Source of the DNA: Candidatus Zixiibacteriota bacterium
GTDB lineage: Bacteria; Zixibacteria; MSB-5A5; RBG-16-43-9
Direction of reading: 5' to 3'
Assembly: GCA_029858245.1 (NCBI GenBank)
Contig: JAOUFL010000036.1
Span: 1-12,978 of the forward strand
DNA length: 12,978 nucleotides
A program made the translations under genes and the position numbers. Positions 1 through 6,355 of the stretch are shown one piece after another; the stretch's first letter is position 1, and each line of letters starts with the position of its first letter. Under the pieces are notes generated by a model that saw only the letters and a list, made by a program, of their open reading frames with translations, made no database searches and was not told where the DNA came from.

Positions 1-1
1 C

Positions 2-856
2 TGGAAATTCTTCCCGGCAGATTATGTTTTAGGCTCAGAGCTATGTGTGGATATTCCAGATTACCTTTACTATCCAGATCTTTCCTCTGATATGTTCAAC
101 CAGGATTTCAAGGGAATTATGTACGGAGATGTATCTGGAAACTGGAGAGGGGATATCCCCCTGTATGTTAAGAAAGAAAACTTCGTTCCCAAGGTAAATT
201 CGAAAGAGTTCAGCGTAAAGCCAGGGGAGGAATTCGTTCTTCCTATTGAGCTCTCAGCATTACCCGAGACCTATTCAGCCGAGTTCAGTTTAGATTGTAA
301 CGCAAGCTGGTTAGAAGTCAAGAAGGTGTCCCTGTCCGAGTTAACCTCGGGATTTATATTTGAGGATAGGGTAGAGGGCAGTCATATAAAGATTGCATTA
401 GCCGGTTCCAAACCTGTTTCAGGTGATGGTGTTTTGGTAAGAATATCTTTCAAGGTTTCAGAGAATGCCAGAGAAACAGATAAGGCAGAGATAAGGTTAG
501 TTAATATGAGGTTGAACGAGAGCCAGAAGGTGGAACTGAACTTAAGCTACAGGGTAACAGTGGGAACACTTTTACCCGGTAAGTTCTCCTTATCCCAGAA
601 CCATCCCAATCCCTTCAATCCATCAACTATTATGGAGTACACACTGCCAGCCAGATCTTTTGTGGTGCTTGAGGTTTATAATCTGCTGGGTCAGAAGGTG
701 ATTATCCTGGTAAATGAGGAGAAGGAAGCCGGCGTGCATCAGATTACCTGGGATGGAATGGATAAAGAAGGTAATCCTGTTTCCAGCGGCGTTTATTTCT
801 ACCGTTTGAAGGCAGATAATTTCTCTGAAGTTAAGAAGATGATGTTAATGAAGTAA
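2..856 (+). CDS. Secreted multidomain protein, 3' part: dockerin-like loop, cohesin-like domain, FlgD/T9SS-like sorting module
   Basis: The frame is open from the first complete codon at base 2, so this is the C-terminal 284 residues of a longer gene whose start lies outside the window. The GTG at 47 is an internal codon, with no ribosome binding site. In order, the visible part shows a QDFKGIMYGDVSGNW segment (about residues 34-48) resembling a dockerin-type calcium loop, common just before C-terminal modules in FCB-group secreted proteins; a beta-rich stretch (about 62-187) with the 'IALAGSKPVSGDGVLVRISFKV' pattern of cohesin-like folds; and a final module (about 196-284) with NHPNPFNPST, VYNLLGQKV, WDGMDKEGNPVSSGVYFYRL and a terminal KKMMLMK. 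This last module is the FlgD-Ig/type A sorting-like domain thought to direct secretion and surface attachment. The catalytic or binding part of the protein is missing, so its substrate cannot be named. The next gene is a shorter paralogue of its C-terminal half. Confidence 0.85.
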   Translation, partial: WKFFPADYVLGSELCVDIPDYLYYPDLSSDMFNQDFKGIMYGDVSGNWRGDIPLYVKKENFVPKVNSKEFSVKPGEEFVLPIELSALPETYSAEFSLDCNASWLEVKKVSLSELTSGFIFEDRVEGSHIKIALAGSKPVSGDGVLVRISFKVSENARETDKAEIRLVNMRLNESQKVELNLSYRVTVGTLLPGKFSLSQNHPNPFNPSTIMEYTLPARSFVVLEVYNLLGQKVIILVNEEKEAGVHQITWDGMDKEGNPVSSGVYFYRLKADNFSEVKKMMLMK

Positions 857-867
857 TTTTGACCTGT

Positions 868-892
868 AGGGGCAGGTTTGAAACCTGCCCCT
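868..892. repeat. Perfect GC-rich palindrome (12-bp arms) between paralogues
   Basis: Bases 868-879 (AGGGGCAGGTTT) are the exact reverse complement of 881-892 with a single central G at 880. It lies 12 nt after the stop of the first gene and ends 21 nt before the ATG of the second. No U-tract follows on the + strand, so it does not look like a normal intrinsic terminator. Its form fits a dispersed palindromic repeat (REP/MITE-like) or an mRNA stem-loop protecting the upstream message. The sequence shows the palindrome itself; repeat-family membership is inference. Confidence 0.75.
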
Positions 893-913
893 GCAAAAAC
901 AGGAGAAAAGTTA

Positions 914-1732
914 ATGGAGAAGAGAAAAATCTCAAGAGTCTTATGCGGGAGCTTTTTGTGCCTTCTGCTCTTCTCCGGTCTGGCTGTGGGAAATATGGTA
1001 TCAGTTAGTATACCGGATACCTCGGGAACCCCCGGGGAATATATAAGAATTCCTGTTCTGGTAGATTCTATCCTGCCTGAGGACTTCGTTTTCTCTGCGG
1101 AATTCAATTTAACTATTGACCCGACTCTAATTGAAGTTAATAAGGACAGTGTATTTTTTGAAGGGACCATAGTTCCCCAAAAATGGGTTAAGATGTCTTA
1201 TTCCCCTGATGACTCGTCGTTGAATATTGCTCTGGCGGGGGATACTGCTATGAGTGGGAGTGGTGCTTTAGTCTATATAGGGTTTAAAATCCTCTCCTCT
1301 GCTTCTCCGGGAGATAGTTCAATTGTCCATTTTACGAAAATGTTTTTCAACGAGGAAACACCTTCGGCTACAGTCAGTGACGGCGTACTGAGAGTTATCT
1401 CAACCGGAGTTTTTGATGATGAGAACCTTATCCTGCCTGGGCATTTTAACCTCGGGCAGAATTATCCCAATCCTTTTAACCCAGCCACAAAAATACAGTT
1501 TAGAGTTGAGAGTTTGGAGTTTGGAGACCACCTTCACACCACCCTGGTTATTTACAATATTCTGGGGCAGAAGATAAGGACCCTGGTGGAGGAGGAGATG
1601 CTTCCTGGAAGTTATCAGGTTATGTGGGAGGGCAAGGATGATAGAGGAGAGGGTGTACCCAGCGGGGTTTATTTCTATCAGTTAAAAAGTGGGAATACCT
1701 CAGAGACCAGGAAAATGGTTTTGATGAAATAG
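914..1732 (+). CDS. Secreted cohesin-domain protein with C-terminal FlgD/T9SS-like sorting module
   Basis: A 272-residue protein. I start it at ATG 914 because an AGGAGA site (901-906) lies 7 nt upstream and translation from there gives a clean signal peptide: MEKRK, hydrophobic residues 9-25, likely cleavage near AVG-N. An upstream in-frame TTG at 878 sits inside the palindrome and has no binding site. Residues about 28-162 form a cohesin-like beta-sandwich (start VSVSIPDTSGTPGEYIRIPV; middle NIALAGDTAMSGSGALVYIGFKI; end FNEETPSATVSDGVLRV). Residues 175-272 are the sorting module with GQNYPNPFNPATKIQF, VIYNILGQKI, GVYFYQLKSG and KMVLMK. It resembles the C-terminal half of the preceding gene in domain order and motifs, so the pair probably arose by duplication. 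The protein is predicted to be exported and surface-attached or released, with the cohesin-like domain as a possible protein-protein docking unit. The ligand is unknown. No enzyme domain is present. Confidence 0.88.
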   Translation: MEKRKISRVLCGSFLCLLLFSGLAVGNMVSVSIPDTSGTPGEYIRIPVLVDSILPEDFVFSAEFNLTIDPTLIEVNKDSVFFEGTIVPQKWVKMSYSPDDSSLNIALAGDTAMSGSGALVYIGFKILSSASPGDSSIVHFTKMFFNEETPSATVSDGVLRVISTGVFDDENLILPGHFNLGQNYPNPFNPATKIQFRVESLEFGDHLHTTLVIYNILGQKIRTLVEEEMLPGSYQVMWEGKDDRGEGVPSGVYFYQLKSGNTSETRKMVLMK

Positions 1733-1751
1733 GGAAAACAGATTTGACAAG

Positions 1752-1796
1752 AGCCCTCAATTCTCCAAATGGGTTGAAGGGCTTTTTTGTTTTTTG
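1752..1796 (+). terminator. Rho-independent terminator after the cohesin-protein gene
   Basis: AGCCCT (1752-1757) pairs with AGGGCT (1778-1783). CAA (1758-1760) pairs with TTG (1774-1776) across a one-base bulge, and a T-rich run follows from 1783 to 1795. It starts 19 nt after the stop codon at 1730-1732. It separates the secreted-protein pair from the downstream locus, so the gene at 1933 needs its own promoter. Confidence 0.8.
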
Positions 1797-1827
1797 TAGT
1801 GTGTATTGACTGTGTCAAGACAGTTTT

Positions 1828-1880
1828 CGTAGTGCGACATTTTAGGGTTGCTCAGACGAGGCTGAAAGCCTTGCACTACG
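1828..1880. repeat. Structured palindromic repeat with terminal inverted repeats and inner hairpins
   Basis: The ends CGTAGTGC (1828-1835) and GCACTACG (1873-1880) are exact inverted repeats. Inside, AGGCT (1859-1863) pairs with AGCCT (1867-1871) around GAA. A second arm GCGAC (1835-1839 region) can pair with GTTGC (near 1847-1851) using one G-T pair. The whole 53 bp can fold as a branched structure. It encodes nothing and has the form of a small dispersed palindromic or MITE-like element. Whether other copies exist cannot be seen here. Confidence 0.6.
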
Positions 1881-1895
1881 GTAAAAATTATTTGC

Positions 1896-1926
1896 TTGAT
1901 TTACTTCCTGAGGTAAATTTTATTGT
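1896..1926 (+). promoter_or_regulatory. Possible promoter and operator-like half-sites upstream of the membrane-TPR gene
   Basis: TTGATT (1896-1901) and TATTGT (1921-1926) could serve as -35 and -10 boxes, though the 19-nt spacer is long. Between them, bases 1901-1916 fit the symmetric pattern TTAC-N-TC-NN-GA-N-GTAA, an imperfect palindrome that could be an operator. A promoter is expected here because a terminator precedes it. This is a weak, pattern-only call. Confidence 0.25.
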
Positions 1927-1932
1927 AAATCT

Positions 1933-4125
1933 ATGAAAAAAGAATCACTGCAGAAAAATTCAGATGATAAATCAATTCTGAGATTTAACCTGTTCATAGC
2001 GTTTTTCTGCGCCGCTTTGATTTTAGCTCATTTTATCTCCTCCTTTTTCCCCGGTGCACGGCTGTGGGGGATTAACCATCTGGCTTATTTTCCGCTGTGG
2101 GTAAAAATTCTTTTTACCCTTATCGGACTTTTGGTTCTTCTCCCCTGGATAAACCAGAAAATTAATCTTCTCTTGAGAAAATTTCTTGATTTTCTTCACA
2201 AAAGTTTTTCTGGACGAAGATATCTATGGTATTTTGTCTTCAGCCTTGCATCTATAATCATTTTTTATCTATTCAGAGATCAAACTCACTTCTTAGGGGA
2301 TGGAGCTCAGATTATCAGCCTTTTAGAAAAAGGGAAACTATATATAAAATGGACTGAACCCCTGGAGATCCTTCTTCATCTTTATGCTTATCAGTTCTTA
2401 AATGGTTTCTTTAAAATTAATGCAGTGACTCTCTATTACTTGATTAGTTTTATTGGTGGTGCAATTTTTATTTTTCTTCTATTTCTCTTGGCTGAGCTTT
2501 TGGGTAGGGACAGGGAAGAGGGACTTTTGATGTTTATGATTCTGGGTACCACGGGCTCGCTTCAACTATTCTTTGGATATGTGGAGCATTATACCATGCT
2601 ATATGTGTTTCTGGTTTCCTATCTTTATTTTTCTATTCGGTTTGTGAAGAGGAAAAGCAGTTTTATACCTGTGGTAATTTTCTTCTTTCTCTCTATCTTT
2701 TCCCACTTTTCAGCCTTTTACCTTTTTCCCTCTCTGGCATTTTTACTCTGGATAGGATTTGAATTCAAAAATAAAAAGAACAAAAGGTATTACCGGTGGG
2801 GTTTTCTAAGTGCAAGTATGGTTTTTCTTTGCGGATTTCTATATTACTATATTAAAAATATGTGGATGTTAGGTCAGATCTTTGTTCCATTAAATCCTGG
2901 AAATTATTATGCACCGGATTATACTCATTTTTCATCCTCTCATTTGTTAGATGTTATCTCCTTGCAGCTTTTACTTTCACCCACAGGTTTGTTCTTACTT
3001 CTAGTTTTTTTAGTTGGCTGGAGTAAAAAGAGTAAAGAGATATTTTCAGCAAATAAGAATTTGTTCTTTTTCTTGATAATTGTGTCATTGTTTCAAGTAG
3101 GTTATAACTTCCTAATCAATCCTGGGTTGGGGATGGCTCGAGATTGGGATCTTTTCTCTTCAACTTCCTTGGGATACACCATATTAGGAATCTTTTTCCT
3201 TCTCAAATCTGTGAAAATCAGAAAAGATTTAAGATATATATTTGTAGTTCTTATCTTAACTTCATTCTTGTTCACCTTTCCCTGGATACTCATAAACCAT
3301 AATCCCCAGATGTCGATCCAAAGATTTGAGAATCTTTTGGATTTAGATATTAAGAAGAGTCGGAATGGAAGGTTTATTTTAGGGCAATATTTCTCAAAAT
3401 TAGGTATGAGAGAAGAAGAGGAGAGGGTGACTCAAGCATTTCAGGAAAAATTGCCAGAGGTATCCTTAACAGACTTGGCATTAAGCTATTATCGAGAGGG
3501 TGAAGTAGAGAAATCGATTCAACTTCTTCAAAAAGCAATTCAGATAGAACCAGGTTTTGCTGAGTCACACAATTTTCTGGGCTTAGCCTATTACAACAAA
3601 GATAGGATATCAGAAGCAGAAGCAGAATATAGTCGAGCGATTGAACTCCGACCAGGCTTCCAAGATAGTTATATCAACCTGGGTCACCTTTACGCTAAAA
3701 AGAAAGATTATAAAAAGGCTATAAAAAACTACGAGAAGGCTGTTAGGTTGAAAGCAGAGAATTTTGAGGTTTATTACAATTTAGGAGTCCTCTATCTAAA
3801 AGAGAATAAACTCTCAAAGGCTAAGCCTTTTATTGAGAAAGCATTAACCTTACAACCGGATTCTCACGTCTTACATTTCAGCTTGGGGGATATTTTATTT
3901 AAATCCGGAAAGTTAAATAAAGCAGAGAAAGCATTTCTGAAATCAATCCAGCTTAAAGAAGACTACCATATTGCTCACTATTATTTAAGTCTATTATACT
4001 CGAAAATAGGGGAGAAATTAAAGGCAGAAAAAGAATATGAACTTTTCCTGAAATATAAACCTGAAGACCAGATCTTACCCCTAATTCCCTCCGTTACTTC
4101 TGATTCAATCCCAGATAGGTTCTGA
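1933..4125 (+). CDS. Polytopic membrane protein (GT-C-like architecture) with six C-terminal TPRs
   Basis: A 730-residue protein. Residues about 20-455 hold roughly ten or more hydrophobic segments. Between the early ones lies the loop FRDQTHFLGDGAQI (about 114-127), with acidic D116 and D123 placed as in the first external loop of many GT-C glycosyltransferases. A second notable motif, GMARDWDLFS (400-409), precedes the last membrane segments. Residues about 509-712 are six consecutive 34-residue TPRs with typical A/G/Y/P positions (for example SIQLLQKAIQIEPGF, then AEAEYSRAIELRPGF). The topology, a membrane transferase-like core followed by TPRs, parallels PMT-like or TMTC-like O-mannosyltransferases. 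I see only this architecture, not proof of homology or activity. It could act in polysaccharide or protein glycosylation at the membrane, with the TPRs recruiting partners. ATG 1933 is the only possible start because an in-frame TGA lies at 1909. The nearest Shine-Dalgarno-like bases are about 18 nt away, so initiation looks weak or leaderless. TPR genes follow downstream. Confidence 0.85.
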   Translation: MKKESLQKNSDDKSILRFNLFIAFFCAALILAHFISSFFPGARLWGINHLAYFPLWVKILFTLIGLLVLLPWINQKINLLLRKFLDFLHKSFSGRRYLWYFVFSLASIIIFYLFRDQTHFLGDGAQIISLLEKGKLYIKWTEPLEILLHLYAYQFLNGFFKINAVTLYYLISFIGGAIFIFLLFLLAELLGRDREEGLLMFMILGTTGSLQLFFGYVEHYTMLYVFLVSYLYFSIRFVKRKSSFIPVVIFFFLSIFSHFSAFYLFPSLAFLLWIGFEFKNKKNKRYYRWGFLSASMVFLCGFLYYYIKNMWMLGQIFVPLNPGNYYAPDYTHFSSSHLLDVISLQLLLSPTGLFLLLVFLVGWSKKSKEIFSANKNLFFFLIIVSLFQVGYNFLINPGLGMARDWDLFSSTSLGYTILGIFFLLKSVKIRKDLRYIFVVLILTSFLFTFPWILINHNPQMSIQRFENLLDLDIKKSRNGRFILGQYFSKLGMREEEERVTQAFQEKLPEVSLTDLALSYYREGEVEKSIQLLQKAIQIEPGFAESHNFLGLAYYNKDRISEAEAEYSRAIELRPGFQDSYINLGHLYAKKKDYKKAIKNYEKAVRLKAENFEVYYNLGVLYLKENKLSKAKPFIEKALTLQPDSHVLHFSLGDILFKSGKLNKAEKAFLKSIQLKEDYHIAHYYLSLLYSKIGEKLKAEKEYELFLKYKPEDQILPLIPSVTSDSIPDRF

Positions 4126-4192
4126 ACTTTTACAAATACCCTGGCTGGAAACTTCATCTTTCTTAGTCCAAGCCGATAATTAGAATAGAGAA

Positions 4193-4216
4193 AATACCTT
4201 CCAACAGGAGGGTGTT
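4193..4216 (+). promoter_or_regulatory. Leader hairpin carrying a GGAGG in its 3' arm
   Basis: AATACCTTCC (4193-4202), loop AACA (4203-4206) and GGAGGGTGTT (4207-4216) form a 10-bp stem with two G-U pairs. No T-run follows, so it is not an evident terminator. It lies in the 117-nt gap between two TPR genes, 26 nt before the ATG at 4243. The rest of that gap shows no gene. It could be an mRNA processing or translation-control element, or a chance fold. Confidence 0.4.
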
Positions 4217-4242
4217 AAAATACTATATAGGATATTTAACCT

Positions 4243-5397
4243 ATGGATGGTCTCAGATTACCCAAACATAAAGAAAAAATAGGTTATCGCGGAAACACCT
4301 ATATGGTGGAGACTGAATATGATTCATTGATGAATCGGATAACCATAAGACTTTTTAAGAATATGAGATTGGTTTCCTCCAGATCGGTTAAAATCAGAAT
4401 GAATTTTTCAGAGGGAGACTCTTCCTCGGTTAAAGTGGAAAAGTTAAAAGAGAAGCTCGCTTACTACCACCGGGAGGAGTATGCCCTTTTGCTTTCACTT
4501 TTTGAACTCTCCCAGAAGATAAAATATTCAGGCGATGGACCGGCACATCATAGTCTGGGGCTGGTCTTTTTAGCCCGGGATCTTTTAATTGAAGCCAAGA
4601 ATGAGTTTTTAACTGCCCTGGATAAATCTCCAGAATATTCTCTGGCTTATAATCATCTGGGAATAGTCCATCTTAAGTCAGGTATGATCAAGGAAGGGAT
4701 AAAAAGTTTTAAAACTGCCTTGAAGATCGATCCCGGATTTGCGGATTTTCATCATAATTTAGGAAATGCATATTTAGAGGATAAAAACTATGAAGAAGCA
4801 GAAAAAGAATTCAGGGAAGCTTTAAGGATCAACCCTCGATACAGTGATGCTTATATTAATTTAGGATATAGACAGCTGGAACGTTTGAAGGAGGATGCAG
4901 ATTTAAGCACAGAACCAGCATTAGTAGAAACCCTGGATAATTTTAAAAAAGCGTATCAATTCTGTTTTAAAAAAGCGTCGAGGATAGAGGAGCTATTTGA
5001 AAAAGCATACACCTGGGAGGATTTATCCCGTATCTATATACTTTTAAGGAATCTTCTGAACGAGGAAAGCAGTCTGGAGATAGAATCTCTTTGTGAATAT
5101 TTTAAATTACGATTTAAATACGAACCTAAAGCCATAGAGAAAAAAGAATTAGAGGAGTATCTTATTCAACTGATACAGGAGATAGTAGAGGGTAAAAATT
5201 ATCCAGATTTGAGATTTGATCTAGCCCTGACCTATATTTTCTACTCCCGTTATTTTCTCAAACTGGCGGAGAATAAATTTCAAGAGGTTGTTTGCCTGGC
5301 AAAAGGAAAAAGTTCAGGAGAGGTTAATCTGAAAATTACTAAAGAACTGGAAAAGAATATCGACGGGTTCCTAGAAGAAGTGGAGGTAAAGAATTAA
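4243..5397 (+). CDS. TPR protein with a short N-terminal beta domain
   Basis: A 384-residue protein with no signal peptide or membrane segment, so probably cytoplasmic. Residues about 12-52 look like a small beta-rich domain (IGYRGNTYMVETEYDS, then ITIRLFKNMRLVSSRSVKI). It recalls a short N-terminal unit I associate with other bacterial TPR or response proteins, but I cannot name it. Residues 99-200 hold three clear TPRs (LGLVFLARDLLIEAKNEFLTALDKSP; LGIVHLKSGMIKEGIKSFKTALKIDP; LGNAYLEDKNYEEAEKEFREALRINP), with a degenerate fourth at 201-240. A helical C-terminal region, possibly with TPR-like helices near 320-355, follows. The start is fixed by an in-frame TAA at 4237-4239; AGGA (4229-4232) lies 10 nt upstream. 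The next gene begins 2 nt after its stop, implying coupled translation. The likely role is a scaffold or adaptor for the neighbouring membrane proteins or cyclase. No catalytic motif is visible. Confidence 0.82.
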   Translation: MDGLRLPKHKEKIGYRGNTYMVETEYDSLMNRITIRLFKNMRLVSSRSVKIRMNFSEGDSSSVKVEKLKEKLAYYHREEYALLLSLFELSQKIKYSGDGPAHHSLGLVFLARDLLIEAKNEFLTALDKSPEYSLAYNHLGIVHLKSGMIKEGIKSFKTALKIDPGFADFHHNLGNAYLEDKNYEEAEKEFREALRINPRYSDAYINLGYRQLERLKEDADLSTEPALVETLDNFKKAYQFCFKKASRIEELFEKAYTWEDLSRIYILLRNLLNEESSLEIESLCEYFKLRFKYEPKAIEKKELEEYLIQLIQEIVEGKNYPDLRFDLALTYIFYSRYFLKLAENKFQEVVCLAKGKSSGEVNLKITKELEKNIDGFLEEVEVKN

Positions 5398-5399
5398 TT

Positions 5400-6347
5400 A
5401 TGGAGCTTCTGGAACAGGTAAAAATACAAAACAATAAGATTTTGGATTCAGAGGATTTTAATATTCTGGCAGAAAGTTACTCGCCTGAGGTTTTGGCATT
5501 ACTGGTTTTGTATTATAAATATCGTGGGCTTGAAGAAAAAAGTTTCTCTCTTCTGCTCTCGGGGATAAGAAAAGCTCGAGATAAATGGGAGCTTTACGAC
5601 CTGCTGGTTTCCCTCTCAATCGAAGCAAGAAAAACAGACCAAGCGGTAAAGGAGCTTTTAATCACACATACGAGCTTTCCGGAGAATCCCAAGGTATTGA
5701 GTAACCTGGGTAAGCTCTATTATACAGAAAATAAATACGAACAGGCAAAAGGTTACCTGATAAGAAGCGCAGAGCTGGATTCAACAGATGGAATTAACTT
5801 ATTATATTTAGCCTTAAACAGAATAGCCCTTCATCAGGAACAAGGGTCAAACCATGATAACGGCATACCTGATATTTCGGAAATACAGCAAGAGCTCAAG
5901 AGGTTCAAGGAGTTAAATCCAGAGCTGGTCATGGATGATTTCCGCAAAGGGGAAGAGCTTTTATCTCAAGGCAGTTATAAAAATGCCCTTGAGTTTTTCC
6001 ATAAAGTTATACAAAGGCATATGAAGGATAAAACAGGGTTTTCCAGATTTCATAAACTGTTAATTTCTTTTTATTTTGAGCCCGAAAAATTGGATTTGGA
6101 AGAAGTAAAAAACCAGATCGACGAGCTGGAAGAGAAAATGAAATCCTCTTCGCTCTCCCTTGAAAGATTAAATCATTTAGGGTGTCTGTATTTGATTTTC
6201 TTTGTTAGTCTGGTTAAATCAGCAGATGAGCAGCTGCAGCAGATATTGATTTTAGATGCAGAATTTAAAACAGCATCAAAATCAAAAAGTCTTCTGGATA
6301 TAAAGAAAAAGGAAATATATAATTTAATGGAAACTGTAAAGTTTTAG
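5400..6347 (+). CDS. TPR-like helical-repeat protein
   Basis: A 315-residue protein, probably soluble. Helical repeats cover residues about 27-130; the clearest is VLSNLGKLYYTENKYEQAKGYLIRSAELD (99-127). Another TPR-like hairpin at about 177-207 (FRKGEELLSQGSYKNALEFFHKVIQ) precedes a charged helical tail. The ATG at 5400 is 2 nt after the upstream stop, with GGAGGT at 5382-5387 inside the end of that gene, so the two are expected to be made together. Its own stop (6345-6347) lies 8 nt before the diguanylate cyclase start. This close packing with a second TPR protein and a cyclase suggests a shared complex or signalling pathway, but no partner can be read from the sequence. Confidence 0.8.
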   Translation: MELLEQVKIQNNKILDSEDFNILAESYSPEVLALLVLYYKYRGLEEKSFSLLLSGIRKARDKWELYDLLVSLSIEARKTDQAVKELLITHTSFPENPKVLSNLGKLYYTENKYEQAKGYLIRSAELDSTDGINLLYLALNRIALHQEQGSNHDNGIPDISEIQQELKRFKELNPELVMDDFRKGEELLSQGSYKNALEFFHKVIQRHMKDKTGFSRFHKLLISFYFEPEKLDLEEVKNQIDELEEKMKSSSLSLERLNHLGCLYLIFFVSLVKSADEQLQQILILDAEFKTASKSKSLLDIKKKEIYNLMETVKF

Positions 6348-6355
6348 GGGGGAGC

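Noticed and set aside
868..892. Palindrome as a rho-independent terminator
   Set aside because: The stem is strong but no T-rich run follows on either strand.
878..913. Upstream TTG start for the cohesin-protein gene
   Set aside because: The extra 12 residues derive from the palindrome and carry no binding site, whereas ATG 914 has AGGAGA and yields a normal signal peptide.
799..1170. Open frame on the - strand across the two secreted-protein genes
   Set aside because: It overlaps two well-supported + strand genes, has no recognisable domain, and its composition is that of an antisense shadow. The same applies to the other - strand frames within 3102-3568, 8656-8865, 9263-9586, 9911-10132, 10553-10864 and 11255-12299.
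4207..4270. Short leader peptide from GTG 4212
   Set aside because: The GTG directly abuts the GGAGG, leaving no usable spacing, and the roughly 19-codon frame shows no recognisable pattern.
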